DNA of 64,000 nucleotides, taken from JAMLHH01 sp037189845. GTDB lineage: Bacteria > Bacteroidota > Bacteroidia > Chitinophagales > JADIYW01. Made by a program: the position numbers and the translations under genes. Below, piece by piece: positions 17,801 through 27,345 of the stretch. Position 1 is the stretch's first letter. Every line of letters begins with the position of its first letter. A model generated the notes under the pieces. The model made no database searches. It was not told the DNA's origin and was given only the letters and a program-made list of their open reading frames with translations. The stretch covers positions 1-64,000 of the forward strand of contig JBBCIS010000003.1 in assembly GCA_037189845.1 (NCBI GenBank). Direction: 5' to 3'.

Positions 17801-19402
17801 TTATTGAATGTAGTTATAAGCTTCTAACGTCAAGAATTCTTCCAACGTATCTGCCAGACTCATTTTCTCGAATAATTCTACTGCAAGATCAAATTTAGTA
17901 TTTGCATATTTATCGCCCAAAGTAGCTTTGTAAGCTTCTTTTTGTGCAGCGATCAAATCTGTTACCAATTCTGCAGTTACTTTCGTTCCGTCTTCCAAAA
18001 CAGCTTTAGGATGTTTTACCCATTGCCATACCTGAGTTCTTGAAATTTCAGCTGTAGCTGCATCTTCCATCAGGTTATGGATAGGCACACAACCATTGCC
18101 TCTTAACCAGGCCTCTAAGTATTGAATACCTACGTCTACGTTGTTTTTCAAACCCGTCAATGTAATAGTTCCTGTCGGCACTTCCAGGATATCAGCAGCA
18201 GTGACATTCACATCTTCACGTTTTACGTGGATCTGGTTAGGTGTAGGCATGTATTTATCAAATTGCTCCATTGCAATAGGAACTAATGCAGGGTGAGCAA
18301 CCCAAGTACCATCGTGACCGTTTTTAGCTTCTCTTTCTTTATCTGCACGTACTTTGTTCAACGCAATTTCATTTGCTTCAGGATCATCTTTGATCGGAAT
18401 TTGTGCAGCCATACCGCCCATTGCAAATGCATTGCGTTTGTGGCAAGTCTGGATAACCAATTCTGAGTAAGATTTCATAAACGGAGATACCATTGTCACC
18501 TGAGCTCTGTCCGGCACAAGGTATGCTTCGTTTTTCACTAATCTCTTGATGAAAGAGAAGATATAGTCCCAGCGACCGCAGTTCAAACCTGCAGAGTGGT
18601 CGCGCAGTTCGAATAAGATTTCATTTAGCTGGAAAGTAGCCATGATCGTTTCAATCAACACTGTACCTTTGATAGTGCCCAATGGAACATCCAACTGGCT
18701 TTGTGCTAAAATGAAGATGTCATTCCACAATCTTGCTTCTAAATGGTGCTCCATTTTAGGAAGATAGAAATAGATGCCACTGCCTCTCTTCAATCTTTCA
18801 TGAACGTTGTGGTAGAAGTACAAACCAAAATCCCAGATAGATGCTGACATATTTACACCATCCACGATAACATTTTTCTCTTCCATATGCCATCCGCGAG
18901 GACGAGCAAAAAGAACAGCAGTAGTTTCGTTTAGCTGATAAGTTTTACCTCTTTTTTCATCTACCATTGAGATAGTTCTTCTGTTGGCATCTCTCATATT
19001 GATCTGACCACCTACGTTGTTTTCCCATGTAGGAGAATTCGCATCCTCAAAGTCAGCCATGAATACTTTTGCACCGGAATTCAATGCATTGATGATCATT
19101 TTACGATCTACAGGACCGGTGATTTCTACCCTCCTGTCCTGAATATCTGCAGGGACCGGAGCAACGGTCCACTCACCATCACGGATAGATTTTGTTTCAG
19201 GAAGAAAGTCAGGTAAAATTCCCTGATCCAGAGTTTTTTGACGCTCCACACGAGCTTGCAAAAGTTCCTTCCGTCTTGAGTTAAACTTTCTTTGAAGACC
19301 TACAACAAATTCTAATGCTTCAGGAGTAAGAATTTCCGCAAATTCGGGCGTGTATTTTCCGATAATTTGTACGCCCTGAGGTACTTTATAGCTTTGTGAC
19401 AT
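17801..19402 (-). CDS. aceB: Malate synthase A
   Basis: A 533-residue enzyme that condenses glyoxylate with acetyl-CoA to malate. Family marks include 'KVFMADFEDANSPTWEN', 'RPRGWHMEEKNV', 'GTIKGTVLIETIMATFQLNEILFELR' and 'MGGMAAQIPIKDDPEAN'. It is the first gene of the aceB-aceA operon, so both shunt enzymes are made together. This permits growth on acetate or fatty acids, consistent with the beta-oxidation genes nearby. Confidence 0.97.
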   Translation of the reverse strand: MSQSYKVPQGVQIIGKYTPEFAEILTPEALEFVVGLQRKFNSRRKELLQARVERQKTLDQGILPDFLPETKSIRDGEWTVAPVPADIQDRRVEITGPVDRKMIINALNSGAKVFMADFEDANSPTWENNVGGQINMRDANRRTISMVDEKRGKTYQLNETTAVLFARPRGWHMEEKNVIVDGVNMSASIWDFGLYFYHNVHERLKRGSGIYFYLPKMEHHLEARLWNDIFILAQSQLDVPLGTIKGTVLIETIMATFQLNEILFELRDHSAGLNCGRWDYIFSFIKRLVKNEAYLVPDRAQVTMVSPFMKSYSELVIQTCHKRNAFAMGGMAAQIPIKDDPEANEIALNKVRADKEREAKNGHDGTWVAHPALVPIAMEQFDKYMPTPNQIHVKREDVNVTAADILEVPTGTITLTGLKNNVDVGIQYLEAWLRGNGCVPIHNLMEDAATAEISRTQVWQWVKHPKAVLEDGTKVTAELVTDLIAAQKEAYKATLGDKYANTKFDLAVELFEKMSLADTLEEFLTLEAYNYIQ

Positions 19403-19646
19403 CAGGTAATTTTTAAATTGTAGCGCGAATTTAAGTATTTCTTATTTCAAAACGACTGAATGTATGTTAAACATAGATTAAACTCATAAAATGGAAAACA
19501 TTTTTGCGATAATGCCAATAAACCGGTCAAAAATTTTACAAAAAAGCAAAATCAGCACTCAAAATCATATTGAAAGATGAAATTTCTTAACACTAATTGA
19601 AAACAGATTTATTTATTAATTAAAAATTTACACGCAAGCATTTTAC

Positions 19647-19676
19647 TTTGATTTAATAAACAAACCCATATGTTTG
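19647..19676 (+). promoter_or_regulatory. Bacteroidota promoter, TTTG-N18-TATGTTTG
   Basis: Both elements are present: TTTG at 19647-19650 and TATGTTTG at 19669-19676 with an 18-bp spacer, near the consensus arrangement. The ATG of the transporter gene is only 7 bp past the -7 box, implying a very short or absent 5' leader. Confidence 0.7.
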
Positions 19677-19683
19677 TACGGAC

Positions 19684-20682
19684 ATGATCTTACAGCAATT
19701 TCAGAAGCGACTTAACAATATTGGTCTTGATAATTTTATTCTCGCGTTATTCGCTGTTGTTTTACTTGCATACCTGTTTCCTCAGCTGGGCACAGAATCT
19801 TCTTTCCTTCCATTAAAACCGATTTCAAACATAGGCGTATCTCTTATCTTTTTCTTTTATGGATTAAAGCTTAGCCCGGACAAGCTGAAAGCCGGACTCA
19901 AAAATATCCCGCTACACTTTCTGGTACAAGGTTCGACTTTTGTCTTATTCCCTGTAATCGTCTGGCTTACCAGTCTGGTTTTCCGGCCTGCTTCCGATAA
20001 TTTAATCTGGACAGGCATTTTTTTCATAGCCGCTCTCCCTTCAACGGTTTCATCTTCAGTAGTTATGGTGTCCATCGCCAAAGGGAATATTCCGGCAGCA
20101 ATTTTCAACGCCAGCATATCCAGCCTTGTTGGTGTTTTTATGACACCTTTGATCATGGGATTTTTTCTGAGCGCAACAGAATCCGGTATGGATCTCACTC
20201 AGATCATCCTGGACCTGATCATTCAGGTCATCGTACCTGTAGGCGCCGGTATTATCCTTCGTCCCTATTTAGGAAAATATGTAGTAAAGGCGGGAAATTC
20301 TCTCAGGATTTTTGACCAGAGTATCATTTTGCTGATTGTTTACAGATCTTTCTGTTCCTCTTTTGATCAGGGACTGTACGAGCAGATAGCCGTAACAACA
20401 CTGATCACTATCAGCACAACAATGTTTATCCTGTTCCTCACAGTTTACTTCTCGATCAATAAAATCAGTCAGCTACTGAATTTTTCTCAGGAAGATACCA
20501 TCACTGCGGCATTCTGTGGCTCTAAAAAATCTTTGGTTCACGGAACAGTAATGTCCAGCGTATTATTCAAAGGCAATACCTCTGTAGGAGTTATCTTGCT
20601 GCCGATGATGATTTATCACACGATACAACTCATTGCCTCCAGTCTCATTGCTCAGAAGCTAGGGAAGAGAATTGAATCGTAA
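19684..20682 (+). CDS. SBF-like bile acid:sodium symporter family transporter (YfeH/SLC10A7 type)
   Basis: A 332-residue integral membrane protein with about ten hydrophobic segments. It matches the SBF-like branch: 'SNIGVSLIFFFYGLKLSPDKLKAGLKN', 'AALPSTVSSSVVMVSIAKGNIPAAIFNASISSLVGVFMTPL', and 'AFCGSKKSLVHGTVMSSVLF'. The family transports organic anions with sodium; the substrate here is unknown. It is probably monocistronic and converges with a DUF488 gene 92 bp downstream. A complete promoter lies immediately upstream. Confidence 0.9.
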   Translation: MILQQFQKRLNNIGLDNFILALFAVVLLAYLFPQLGTESSFLPLKPISNIGVSLIFFFYGLKLSPDKLKAGLKNIPLHFLVQGSTFVLFPVIVWLTSLVFRPASDNLIWTGIFFIAALPSTVSSSVVMVSIAKGNIPAAIFNASISSLVGVFMTPLIMGFFLSATESGMDLTQIILDLIIQVIVPVGAGIILRPYLGKYVVKAGNSLRIFDQSIILLIVYRSFCSSFDQGLYEQIAVTTLITISTTMFILFLTVYFSINKISQLLNFSQEDTITAAFCGSKKSLVHGTVMSSVLFKGNTSVGVILLPMMIYHTIQLIASSLIAQKLGKRIES

Positions 20683-20774
20683 GAAATGTATAACTCTCAA
20701 GTATACGGCAGACTTTATCCGTTTCAATTACAACCTGTATCACATTGAAATAAATGTTTCATCAGACATAGCCT

Positions 20775-21314
20775 CTACAAATTTTCGTCCGTATAAAATA
20801 CATGCCCATCCACTATTTTCGCCGGTTGGGTGTATGGATGTTCCTGAGTTTTTCCTGCTGCCATAATGTGCAGCACTGTCCAGCCTTTTGCTTTCAGATA
20901 ATCGGACACCATAGAACGGTGGCACCTCCACCAAACCGCTTCGGCACACATAATTGCAGTAGGCTGTTGCAAAGCAAGCATTTCTAATTCTGTTACTGCA
21001 TTTGCAAAATTTTCTGTCTCCATGTAATCTGCATATCCCCGGAATGAATCATTATTCCAGCGATTATTTTTAGAATCCTTCCTGACTTTTCTTCTTCCTC
21101 CCAAATTTGCGAGATGAATATATTGTATTCCGTTTTCCGGTAAAGATATTTCTAAGTTTTCTCTGTCGAACTGAGGGAATTTCCGGGAGCCCGGTAAACC
21201 CCGGATATCTGCCAGGACTTTGATCTGAAAAGATTGCAGCATATCCAGAAACACATCCCAGCTATATGAGGAATGGCCTATGCTATAAATAATATGTTGT
21301 TTAGCACGACTCAT
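20775..21314 (-). CDS. DUF488 family protein
   Basis: A 179-residue protein with the DUF488 signatures: N-terminal 'IIYSIGHSSYSWDVFLDML', 'VLADIRGLPGSRKFPQFDRENL', 'IHLANLGGRR', 'FRGYADYM' and the cysteine motif 'IMCAEAVWWRCHRSMVSDYL'. The family is common in bacteria and archaea, and its biochemical role is not established to my knowledge. It lies 189 bp downstream of the lipoprotein gene on the same strand. Confidence 0.88.
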   Translation of the reverse strand: MSRAKQHIIYSIGHSSYSWDVFLDMLQSFQIKVLADIRGLPGSRKFPQFDRENLEISLPENGIQYIHLANLGGRRKVRKDSKNNRWNNDSFRGYADYMETENFANAVTELEMLALQQPTAIMCAEAVWWRCHRSMVSDYLKAKGWTVLHIMAAGKTQEHPYTQPAKIVDGHVFYTDENL

Positions 21315-21503
21315 CTGACATAATTAAATGCGAGCATATATTTGTCGATATAAGCTTGTTTTCTTTAGATTTCTATTGTTGAATATATCGCAGATACTCA
21401 GGAACAGACATACATTCAAATGGTTTTGCTTCCTTGTTCAGCTTTGGGATAACAGAAAAGATATTACATTCAAACAATTCATTATCAATCGGAAAAGAAA
21501 AAA

Positions 21504-22745
21504 TCAATCTACTTTCTGCATAGGTTTCCAGTTCTGATCCTGGAATATTGCGGCCGGATCTAAATTGGGATTATTCGTCATAATAAAACTGGAGCCATCA
21601 CTACGGCTCCATGCATGATCATAATGACTTGACATTTCAACAGTACCCGTAGCATCACGGAAATTATCGACTTCTCTGATAGATTTGATAAAATTATTGT
21701 GAATCTTATCATTGGTTTGCTGAGTAGATTCCCAGGAACGTACATGCTGGGCAAAAGCGGCATTTTTTGCAGCCATTTTATTCTGATGGTTGATAGCCAT
21801 TTGTTTGGTCTGAGCATCCATCAGCTGAATTCTTCCGATATGCTCCACATTTCTTTGTGCTCTGAAATTTCTCCAGTATTGATTGACGGTATACGACCAG
21901 TCAGGATTGACACGAATACTGCCCACTATCACTGCTAAAAGATCCTTTGCCTGTTCTTCATGATCAGCGGGATATTTAAATGTGATATAATTATTGAGTG
22001 AACCGGAGTATTGTACACTATACGATCCGGTATATGCATTGGGGATGCTCATTTCTGAATTTATCATCCCAACCATAATGATACCATTATTACCATCAGG
22101 AAATCTGATCTGTGCATTTACAGCACTAAAATAATTGTTTATCTGACCGGCTCCATAGCTTTGTAATTCCTTATTAGCCGCTTCTACTTTTGCTTTTAAG
22201 TCACTTGCTACATTATTATTCTTGTCTATTTTGGCGAGTTGCGTTCCACCAGGCAATTGAGGCAATACTGCATTGCGGACAAAATTTTCTGCGTCCATCG
22301 GTTGTCCTACAATACAGAAGCTTCCCTGACGGGCAGTTTGCTGACTCATCTGATTGAGCGTAGGATCACTGCTCCACGTCCACGTGTAGATTGGATTGAA
22401 CTTAATCTGCATTTTGCCATCCGGAGAGGTAATAGATATTTGCTGATTGGTTCCTTCGCAACCCTGCCCCGGTAATGTCCATATAATGTTCCCATCCACC
22501 TTCCAGCCTTTAGGTACTAAAAAGCTGGCAGCCTCTATAGGTTGAGCAAATCCGTTTCTATCCAGCACCCGCTGTCTTTCAAATTCTATATAATCTTTAC
22601 CAGCGACATAATTTTGAGCCGTTTTGGCTGTAGCGGTTTTACCTGGAGAAGAAGTACTTTTTTCGGATGTATTCTGTGCATTGCAGGACATTGCAGACAA
22701 AGCGATACCCAGACAAGCTATTACTTTAGTGTAAGGAATATTCAT
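21504..22745 (-). CDS. Lipoprotein of unknown function
   Basis: Start at MNIPYTKVIACLGIALSAMSC, which gives a clean lipoprotein signal with the lipidated Cys at residue 21; the frame is open 7 codons further. The 413-residue product has a Ser/Thr/Lys-rich linker, then a domain with 'YIEFERQRVLDRNGFAQPIEAASFLVPKGW' and a Gln/Asn-rich helical C-terminal half ('DAQTKQMAINHQNKMAAKNAAFAQHVRSW'). It resembles hypothetical Bacteroidota lipoproteins; I do not recognise a characterised family. Confidence 0.75.
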   Translation of the reverse strand: MNIPYTKVIACLGIALSAMSCNAQNTSEKSTSSPGKTATAKTAQNYVAGKDYIEFERQRVLDRNGFAQPIEAASFLVPKGWKVDGNIIWTLPGQGCEGTNQQISITSPDGKMQIKFNPIYTWTWSSDPTLNQMSQQTARQGSFCIVGQPMDAENFVRNAVLPQLPGGTQLAKIDKNNNVASDLKAKVEAANKELQSYGAGQINNYFSAVNAQIRFPDGNNGIIMVGMINSEMSIPNAYTGSYSVQYSGSLNNYITFKYPADHEEQAKDLLAVIVGSIRVNPDWSYTVNQYWRNFRAQRNVEHIGRIQLMDAQTKQMAINHQNKMAAKNAAFAQHVRSWESTQQTNDKIHNNFIKSIREVDNFRDATGTVEMSSHYDHAWSRSDGSSFIMTNNPNLDPAAIFQDQNWKPMQKVD

Positions 22746-22803
22746 ACAAAAGATTTTGTAGAACATAATTTACACATTTCAAATGATATCTATATCAACT
22801 ATT

Positions 22804-23595
22804 TCAGAATTTCTCTTCCAATAATTGCAATAATTGTGCATGTGTCTGATTGCTCCCGACGACTATACTTTTTCCATGCAGCCAATCTTCTCCGCCTTTG
22901 AAATCGGTCACAACTCCGCCGGCTTCTCTGACCAATAATGCTCCGGCTGCAACGTCCCATGGAGCAAGACTATACTCATAAAATCCATTGAATCTGCCAC
23001 AGGCTACATAAGCCAAGTCCACTGCGGCTGCTCCCATTCTGCGAATCCCGCGTGTGCCTTTCATCAATTCCTCCAAAACTTCCAGATAAGCTTTTGTCTT
23101 ACTGAAATCATAATATGGAAATCCGGTAGCTATCAATGTATCTGCAAAAGCAGCTTCGTTTACAGATATTTTATTGTGATTCAGAAATGCTCCCTGTCCT
23201 TTCAGTGCGTAAAAACATTCCTGACGATTGACTTCGTACACCAAGCCAAAAATTATCTCACCCTGATATTGTAAAGCTATAGATATTGCATATACAGGAA
23301 TCTGATGTAAAAAATTAGTCGTGCCGTCCAGCGGATCAATGATCCAAATGTATTCAGCATCCGTTCGGGCAGTCGTACCTTCTTCAGCAAGAAATCCACT
23401 TTCCGGAAGAATGTTTTTTAAACCTTCAATAATTATCTTTTCAGAGCCTGTATCTACATAACTCACGAGGCTATTGAGGTCTTTGGTAACAATTTCTCCG
23501 GCTTTTACGTTACCATGACTGCTGCTGATAAATGCGGCAGCCTTTTCAGCTATGGCAATCACCGATTCCGCAAAAGATTTATTCAACGTCATCAT
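22804..23595 (-). CDS. Inositol monophosphatase family protein
   Basis: A 263-residue Mg-dependent, Li-sensitive phosphatase fold. Metal ligands lie in 'GFLAEEGT' and 'WIIDPLDGTTNFLHQIP', with the closing motif 'APWDVAAGALLVREAGG'. The start is placed at the Met-Met at 23595/23592; the longer frame to 23760 only overlaps rsmI in another register. The start overlaps the 3' end of rsmI by about 15 bp, so translation is probably coupled. The substrate may be inositol phosphate, another sugar phosphate, or 3'-phosphoadenosine phosphate (CysQ-like). Confidence 0.92.
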   Translation of the reverse strand: MMTLNKSFAESVIAIAEKAAAFISSSHGNVKAGEIVTKDLNSLVSYVDTGSEKIIIEGLKNILPESGFLAEEGTTARTDAEYIWIIDPLDGTTNFLHQIPVYAISIALQYQGEIIFGLVYEVNRQECFYALKGQGAFLNHNKISVNEAAFADTLIATGFPYYDFSKTKAYLEVLEELMKGTRGIRRMGAAAVDLAYVACGRFNGFYEYSLAPWDVAAGALLVREAGGVVTDFKGGEDWLHGKSIVVGSNQTHAQLLQLLEEKF

Positions 23596-24286
23596 ACTTG
23601 CTCTTTTTAACAGATGGCTTTCCTTCCAGAACAAATACAAATTCTCCTTTAGGTTCATTTGTCTTGAAATGAGCAAAAACTTCTTCAACAGTTCCTCTGA
23701 CGACAGATTCAAATTTTTTACTGATTTCTCTGACTGAAACAATTTTTCTTTGTCCTGCACCGGCTTCTGCCAGCTGTTCCAATAGCTTGACTACCCTGTA
23801 TGGAGATTCATATACGACAACGGTGCATTCATAGTCCAGAATTTTTGAGATTTTTTTCTGACGACCTTTCAAATGGGGTAAAAATCCTTCGAACACAAAT
23901 GCATCTGTCGGAAGTCCGGAAATGACCAGAGCAGGGACAAAAGCCGTAGCTCCCGGAAGGCACTCTATAGTAATGTCATTTTCGATACAGGTCCTGATCA
24001 GCAAAAATCCGGGGTCAGAAATCCCTGGAGTACCGGCATCAGAAACCAATGCCAGATCTGAGCCGGAGAGTAATTTTTCAATAATATTACTGACTGCCTT
24101 ATGTTCATTATGCATGTGATATGCCTGCAAAGGAGTCTGAATACTGAAGTGGCGCAAGAGATTTCTGGAAGTGCGGGTATCTTCTGCAAGAATTAATTCT
24201 ACTTCTTTTAAAACTCTCAATGCACGAAAAGTAATATCTTCTAAATTCCCGATCGGGGTAGGAACAACGTACAATCTGCCGGACAT
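23579..24286 (-). CDS. rsmI: 16S rRNA (cytidine1402-2'-O)-methyltransferase
   Basis: The 235-residue RsmI starts MSGRLYVVPTPIGNLEDITFRALRVLKEV. 'AEDTRTSRNLLRHF' and 'ALVSDAGTPGISDPGF' are SAM-binding and family signatures. It 2'-O-methylates C1402 in the ribosomal P site. The -7 promoter element ends only 4 bp before the start codon, suggesting a leaderless message. It overlaps the IMPase gene downstream. Confidence 0.96.
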   Translation of the reverse strand: MSGRLYVVPTPIGNLEDITFRALRVLKEVELILAEDTRTSRNLLRHFSIQTPLQAYHMHNEHKAVSNIIEKLLSGSDLALVSDAGTPGISDPGFLLIRTCIENDITIECLPGATAFVPALVISGLPTDAFVFEGFLPHLKGRQKKISKILDYECTVVVYESPYRVVKLLEQLAEAGAGQRKIVSVREISKKFESVVRGTVEEVFAHFKTNEPKGEFVFVLEGKPSVKKSKYDDVE

Positions 24287-24290
24287 GATA

Positions 24291-24298
24291 CAAAGGTA
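24291..24298 (-). promoter_or_regulatory. -7 promoter element TACCTTTG directly before rsmI
   Basis: An exact match on the minus strand, with only four bases (24287-24290) between the box and the rsmI ATG. The rsmI start is fixed by conservation (LYVVPTPIGNLED), so the mRNA can have almost no 5' leader. Confidence 0.65.
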
Positions 24299-24424
24299 CT
24301 AATACCGGTGGATATCTGTAGTTCCTCACTTATGATGGATAAGGCAACTTTTCATGTTGATTTAACGTGTAGAATATCAGCCAATTTCATAAAATTTTCT
24401 TAATTTCATTTAAAATCAACATTT

Positions 24425-26128
24425 ATGACGAAACTTTACTCAGTGGTCTTATTGATGTTTTTAGCGACAACTGGTGCGCTACATGCTCAAACCAATGTCA
24501 CATCAGTAGATCAGACTTACTCGCAAAACTTTAATACGCTTGCGAATTCGGGCACTACTAATGCCTTCGGACTCAGTAACTGGACTTCCAACAAAGAAAC
24601 CTATAATGGCAACGACGGAGCTCTCGGCACAGGAGCTATATACTCTTACGGTGCAGCAGGTACTACTGAAAGAGCATTGGGCTCTCTTAACTCGGGATCA
24701 AATCCTAAATTATACTTCGGTACATCTTTCAAAAATGAAAGTGGTGCATCCATTGGTAAGATTTCAGTAACATACACCGGTGAACAGTGGAGAAACGGTA
24801 CTAAGAATGTGCTGGGCGCAGGAACATTATTACCAGACTCACTAGTTTTCCAATATAGCTTGAATGCTACGGGTGCTGCAGATTCAAATGCGACCTGGAC
24901 AAGTGTTGGTGCTCTGACATTTATCACTCCAACTATTGCTGCAACAGAAAGCAAACTGGATGGTAATGCTTCGGCCAACAAAGCTACGCTATCAGCTGAA
25001 TTAGGCATTTCGCTGGCAGCAGGTCAAACGCTCGTAATCAGATGGGCGAATGAAAGAAGTACTTCCAGCTCTGTGGTAGGCTCAAGACACGGTCTTGCAA
25101 TCGATGACCTGACAGTTACCTTCGGTGAAGGTGGTGAAGTACCAGTAGATCCTTGCGATTTTGATCTGGATGCAATACCTACAATTACTTATCTTGAAAG
25201 CGATCCTAGTTCTTTCTATGTTGAATTTGATAAAGTAGAGGGAGCTAAAAGTTATCTGGTACTATTAGATCAGGTTGTATCTGAAGATCATGAATTCGGG
25301 GTTCCAATTGACGGCAATACATATAGCGTAGGTAATTTTATATTTGATTCAAAAGTAGTAGGACTAATCACTGATGACCATTTTGAATTAACTGATTTAG
25401 AGGCTGATAATTACTTCTATGTAACAATTGTACCGGTATTTGAATGCGATGGCAATACTCTTTACGGAACTGAAGACTATTTTGATTTCTTAACTATAGA
25501 AATATGTGATGACCCGTCCAGCATCGGAACTAAATTCATCAACTTAACTCCAGGAGCAACCAGCGTATCATTCCAGGCAATGGAAGTAAGAGATGCTGTT
25601 GGCTATATTATTCTTATGGATGAAAACATTGATGAAGAATACTCTTTTGGATATCCTGAAGATAATACTGAATATGAAGCAGGTGATTATATAGAAGATT
25701 CCAAAGTAGTATATGTTGGTACTGATTTAGGTGGTACTATTGAAGGTTTAAATCCTGATTCAGAGTATATATTTACAATTATCCCAATCTTTGAATGTGA
25801 AGACGATATTCTTTATGGATATTACTATGAGCAAACAATTCAAACTCTTTTACCAACATTGGTTAGAAAAAATGATGTTAAAAACATTCTCATATATCCT
25901 AACCCTGTATCAGGAAATGTTTTGAATGTAAGATTGGATGCTGCGACTCAAGGCAAAGCAAATGTTCAAATCTTTAACGTTTTGGGTGCTCAGGTATATG
26001 GTGCACAACAATCTATCTCATCTAACACTCAATTAAGACTTCCAAACGTATTACCTGCAGGAAGATATACTTTGAGAATTGAACAAAACGGAGCTGCTCA
26101 AATCGGTTCTTTTATTGTGGTGAAATAA
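24425..26128 (+). CDS. Secreted protein with two Fn3-like repeats and T9SS type A sorting domain
   Basis: A 567-residue protein. The signal peptide ends at ALHAQ (residue 22). Residues about 25-235 form a Bacteroidota secreted domain ('YSQNFNTLANSGTTN...LSNWTSN...LGSLNSGSNPKLYFGTSFKNESG...SRHGLAIDDLTVTF'). Two internally related acidic repeats follow (about 240-360 and 360-480), each opening with a Cys-Asp pair and sharing 'YSVGNFIFDSKVV'/'YEAGDYIEDSKVV' and 'IVPVFECDGNTLYG'/'IIPIFECEDDILYG'. The end is a type A sorting domain ('ILIYPNPVSGNVLNV...VQIFNVLGAQVY...LPAGRYTLRIEQNG...FIVVK'). Predicted cell-surface or secreted; activity unknown. Confidence 0.9.
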   Translation: MTKLYSVVLLMFLATTGALHAQTNVTSVDQTYSQNFNTLANSGTTNAFGLSNWTSNKETYNGNDGALGTGAIYSYGAAGTTERALGSLNSGSNPKLYFGTSFKNESGASIGKISVTYTGEQWRNGTKNVLGAGTLLPDSLVFQYSLNATGAADSNATWTSVGALTFITPTIAATESKLDGNASANKATLSAELGISLAAGQTLVIRWANERSTSSSVVGSRHGLAIDDLTVTFGEGGEVPVDPCDFDLDAIPTITYLESDPSSFYVEFDKVEGAKSYLVLLDQVVSEDHEFGVPIDGNTYSVGNFIFDSKVVGLITDDHFELTDLEADNYFYVTIVPVFECDGNTLYGTEDYFDFLTIEICDDPSSIGTKFINLTPGATSVSFQAMEVRDAVGYIILMDENIDEEYSFGYPEDNTEYEAGDYIEDSKVVYVGTDLGGTIEGLNPDSEYIFTIIPIFECEDDILYGYYYEQTIQTLLPTLVRKNDVKNILIYPNPVSGNVLNVRLDAATQGKANVQIFNVLGAQVYGAQQSISSNTQLRLPNVLPAGRYTLRIEQNGAAQIGSFIVVK

Positions 26129-26153
26129 TCTCAATCTTTTAAAATAACTTTTG

Positions 26154-26181
26154 AAGCCGGGCAAATTGCCCGGCTTTTTTG
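26154..26181 (+). terminator. Rho-independent terminator
   Basis: AAGCCGGGCA (26154-26163) pairs with TGCCCGGCTT (26167-26176), followed by a T-run, 26 bp after the T9SS gene stop. Confidence 0.9.
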
Positions 26182-26242
26182 TTAAAAAATGTACCCCTGA
26201 TATAAATCCGCTGCCCAAATATAGCCCCAAGAAAAGTGGTAA

Positions 26243-26312
26243 GGATAGAGGCTATATAGCAGTGAAATGCAATGGAACAGCTATACATGCCGATAGCCTG
26301 CCCAGCCGCCCG
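26243..26312 (+). repeat. Dispersed intergenic repeat, copy A
   Basis: This copy opens GGATAGAGGC and ends CATGCCGATAGCCTG..., enclosing a variable segment that can fold (GCA...TGC). The arms match the repeat at 52451-52509 and, inverted, the one at 63501-63553. It lies between the T9SS terminator and the argF' promoter. Confidence 0.6.
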
Positions 26313-26351
26313 AAAAAATCTTTATTATAATGGTATCAACTGCATTATTTG

Positions 26352-26359
26352 TACCTTTG
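26352..26359 (+). promoter_or_regulatory. -7 promoter element TACCTTTG for argF'
   Basis: An exact TAnnTTTG match 23 bp upstream of ATG 26383 and inside the longest open frame (from 26272). It shows that the first 37 codons of that frame are not coding. Confidence 0.65.
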
Positions 26360-26382
26360 AGCAGATTAATTTTCAGCAAAGA

Positions 26383-27342
26383 ATGATACAGAATTATCTA
26401 TCCGCTCACGATATAAAAGACGTAGAACTACTCGCACGGGAAGTATTGGAAATCAAAAAAACACCTTTTCAGTGGAAGCATTTGGGAGAGAATAAAACGT
26501 TGGTCCTTATCTTTTTGAACAGTAGTCTGAGAACTCGTCTGAGTACACAAAAAGCTGCTCAGAATCTGGGGATGAATACGATAGTATTAAACCTGGGTCA
26601 GGATAGCTGGAATATGGAATACGCAGAAGGTGCTGTTATGAATGGCAATACTGCTGAACATATCAAAGAAGGTGCTGCTGTCATCAGCGAGTATGCTGAT
26701 ATGATCGCACTGCGTTGTTTCCCATCTTTAACAGACCGGGTAAATGATTATCAGGAATTTGTTTTGAAGCAGTTCCTGAAATATGTCAAAGTTCCTGTAG
26801 TCAATATGGAATCTGCTACTGTCCACCCTTTACAGTCGTTGACAGATCTGGCCACTATCAGAGAGTTTACAGCTAAAAAGCGTCCGAAAGTAGTTTTGAC
26901 ATGGGCTCCCCATGTGCGTACGCTACCGCAATGCGTGTCCAACAGCTTTGCACAATGGATGAATCATGCAGATGTGGATTTTGTCATTACCAATCCGGAA
27001 GGTTATGATCTGGCTCCGGAATTCAGAGGGGATGCTCCTGTGCTGAGAAGTCAGGAAGAAGCTTTCAAAGATGCAGATTTTATTTATGCCAAAAACTGGT
27101 CATCTTATGAGCAGTATGGTCAGATTCTGAAAAGTGATTTTGACTGGATGGTGAATAAAGAAAAAATGGCATTGACCAACGATGCTAAATTTATGCATTG
27201 TCTGCCGGTCAGAAGAAACGTTGTAGTCAGTGATAGCGTTATAGATAGTCCGAACTCAATTGTCATACAACAGGCAGGTAACCGGGAATGGGCTGCTCAG
27301 GCTGTTATTAAAAGAATTTTAGAAGGAACTTTACATCAATAA
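26383..27342 (+). CDS. argF': N-acetylornithine or N-succinylornithine carbamoyltransferase
   Basis: The 319-residue product starts MIQNYLSAHDIKDVELLAREVLE. It is the Bacteroidota-type carbamoyltransferase of arginine biosynthesis, which acts on an acylated ornithine. The carbamoyl-phosphate loop reads 'NSSLRTRLSTQKAAQNLG' (classical OTCases have STRTR). Other marks are 'MESATVHPLQSLTDLATI' and 'MHCLPVRRNVVVSDSV'. Which acyl group is used (acetyl in Xanthomonas, succinyl in Bacteroides) cannot be settled by eye. It is followed 3 bp later by a DUF1569 gene. Confidence 0.9.
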   Translation: MIQNYLSAHDIKDVELLAREVLEIKKTPFQWKHLGENKTLVLIFLNSSLRTRLSTQKAAQNLGMNTIVLNLGQDSWNMEYAEGAVMNGNTAEHIKEGAAVISEYADMIALRCFPSLTDRVNDYQEFVLKQFLKYVKVPVVNMESATVHPLQSLTDLATIREFTAKKRPKVVLTWAPHVRTLPQCVSNSFAQWMNHADVDFVITNPEGYDLAPEFRGDAPVLRSQEEAFKDADFIYAKNWSSYEQYGQILKSDFDWMVNKEKMALTNDAKFMHCLPVRRNVVVSDSVIDSPNSIVIQQAGNREWAAQAVIKRILEGTLHQ

Positions 27343-27345
27343 GAT

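Noticed and set aside
26272..26382. N-terminal extension of the carbamoyltransferase frame
   Set aside because: It contains dispersed repeat copy A and the -7 promoter box, and no family member begins this way.
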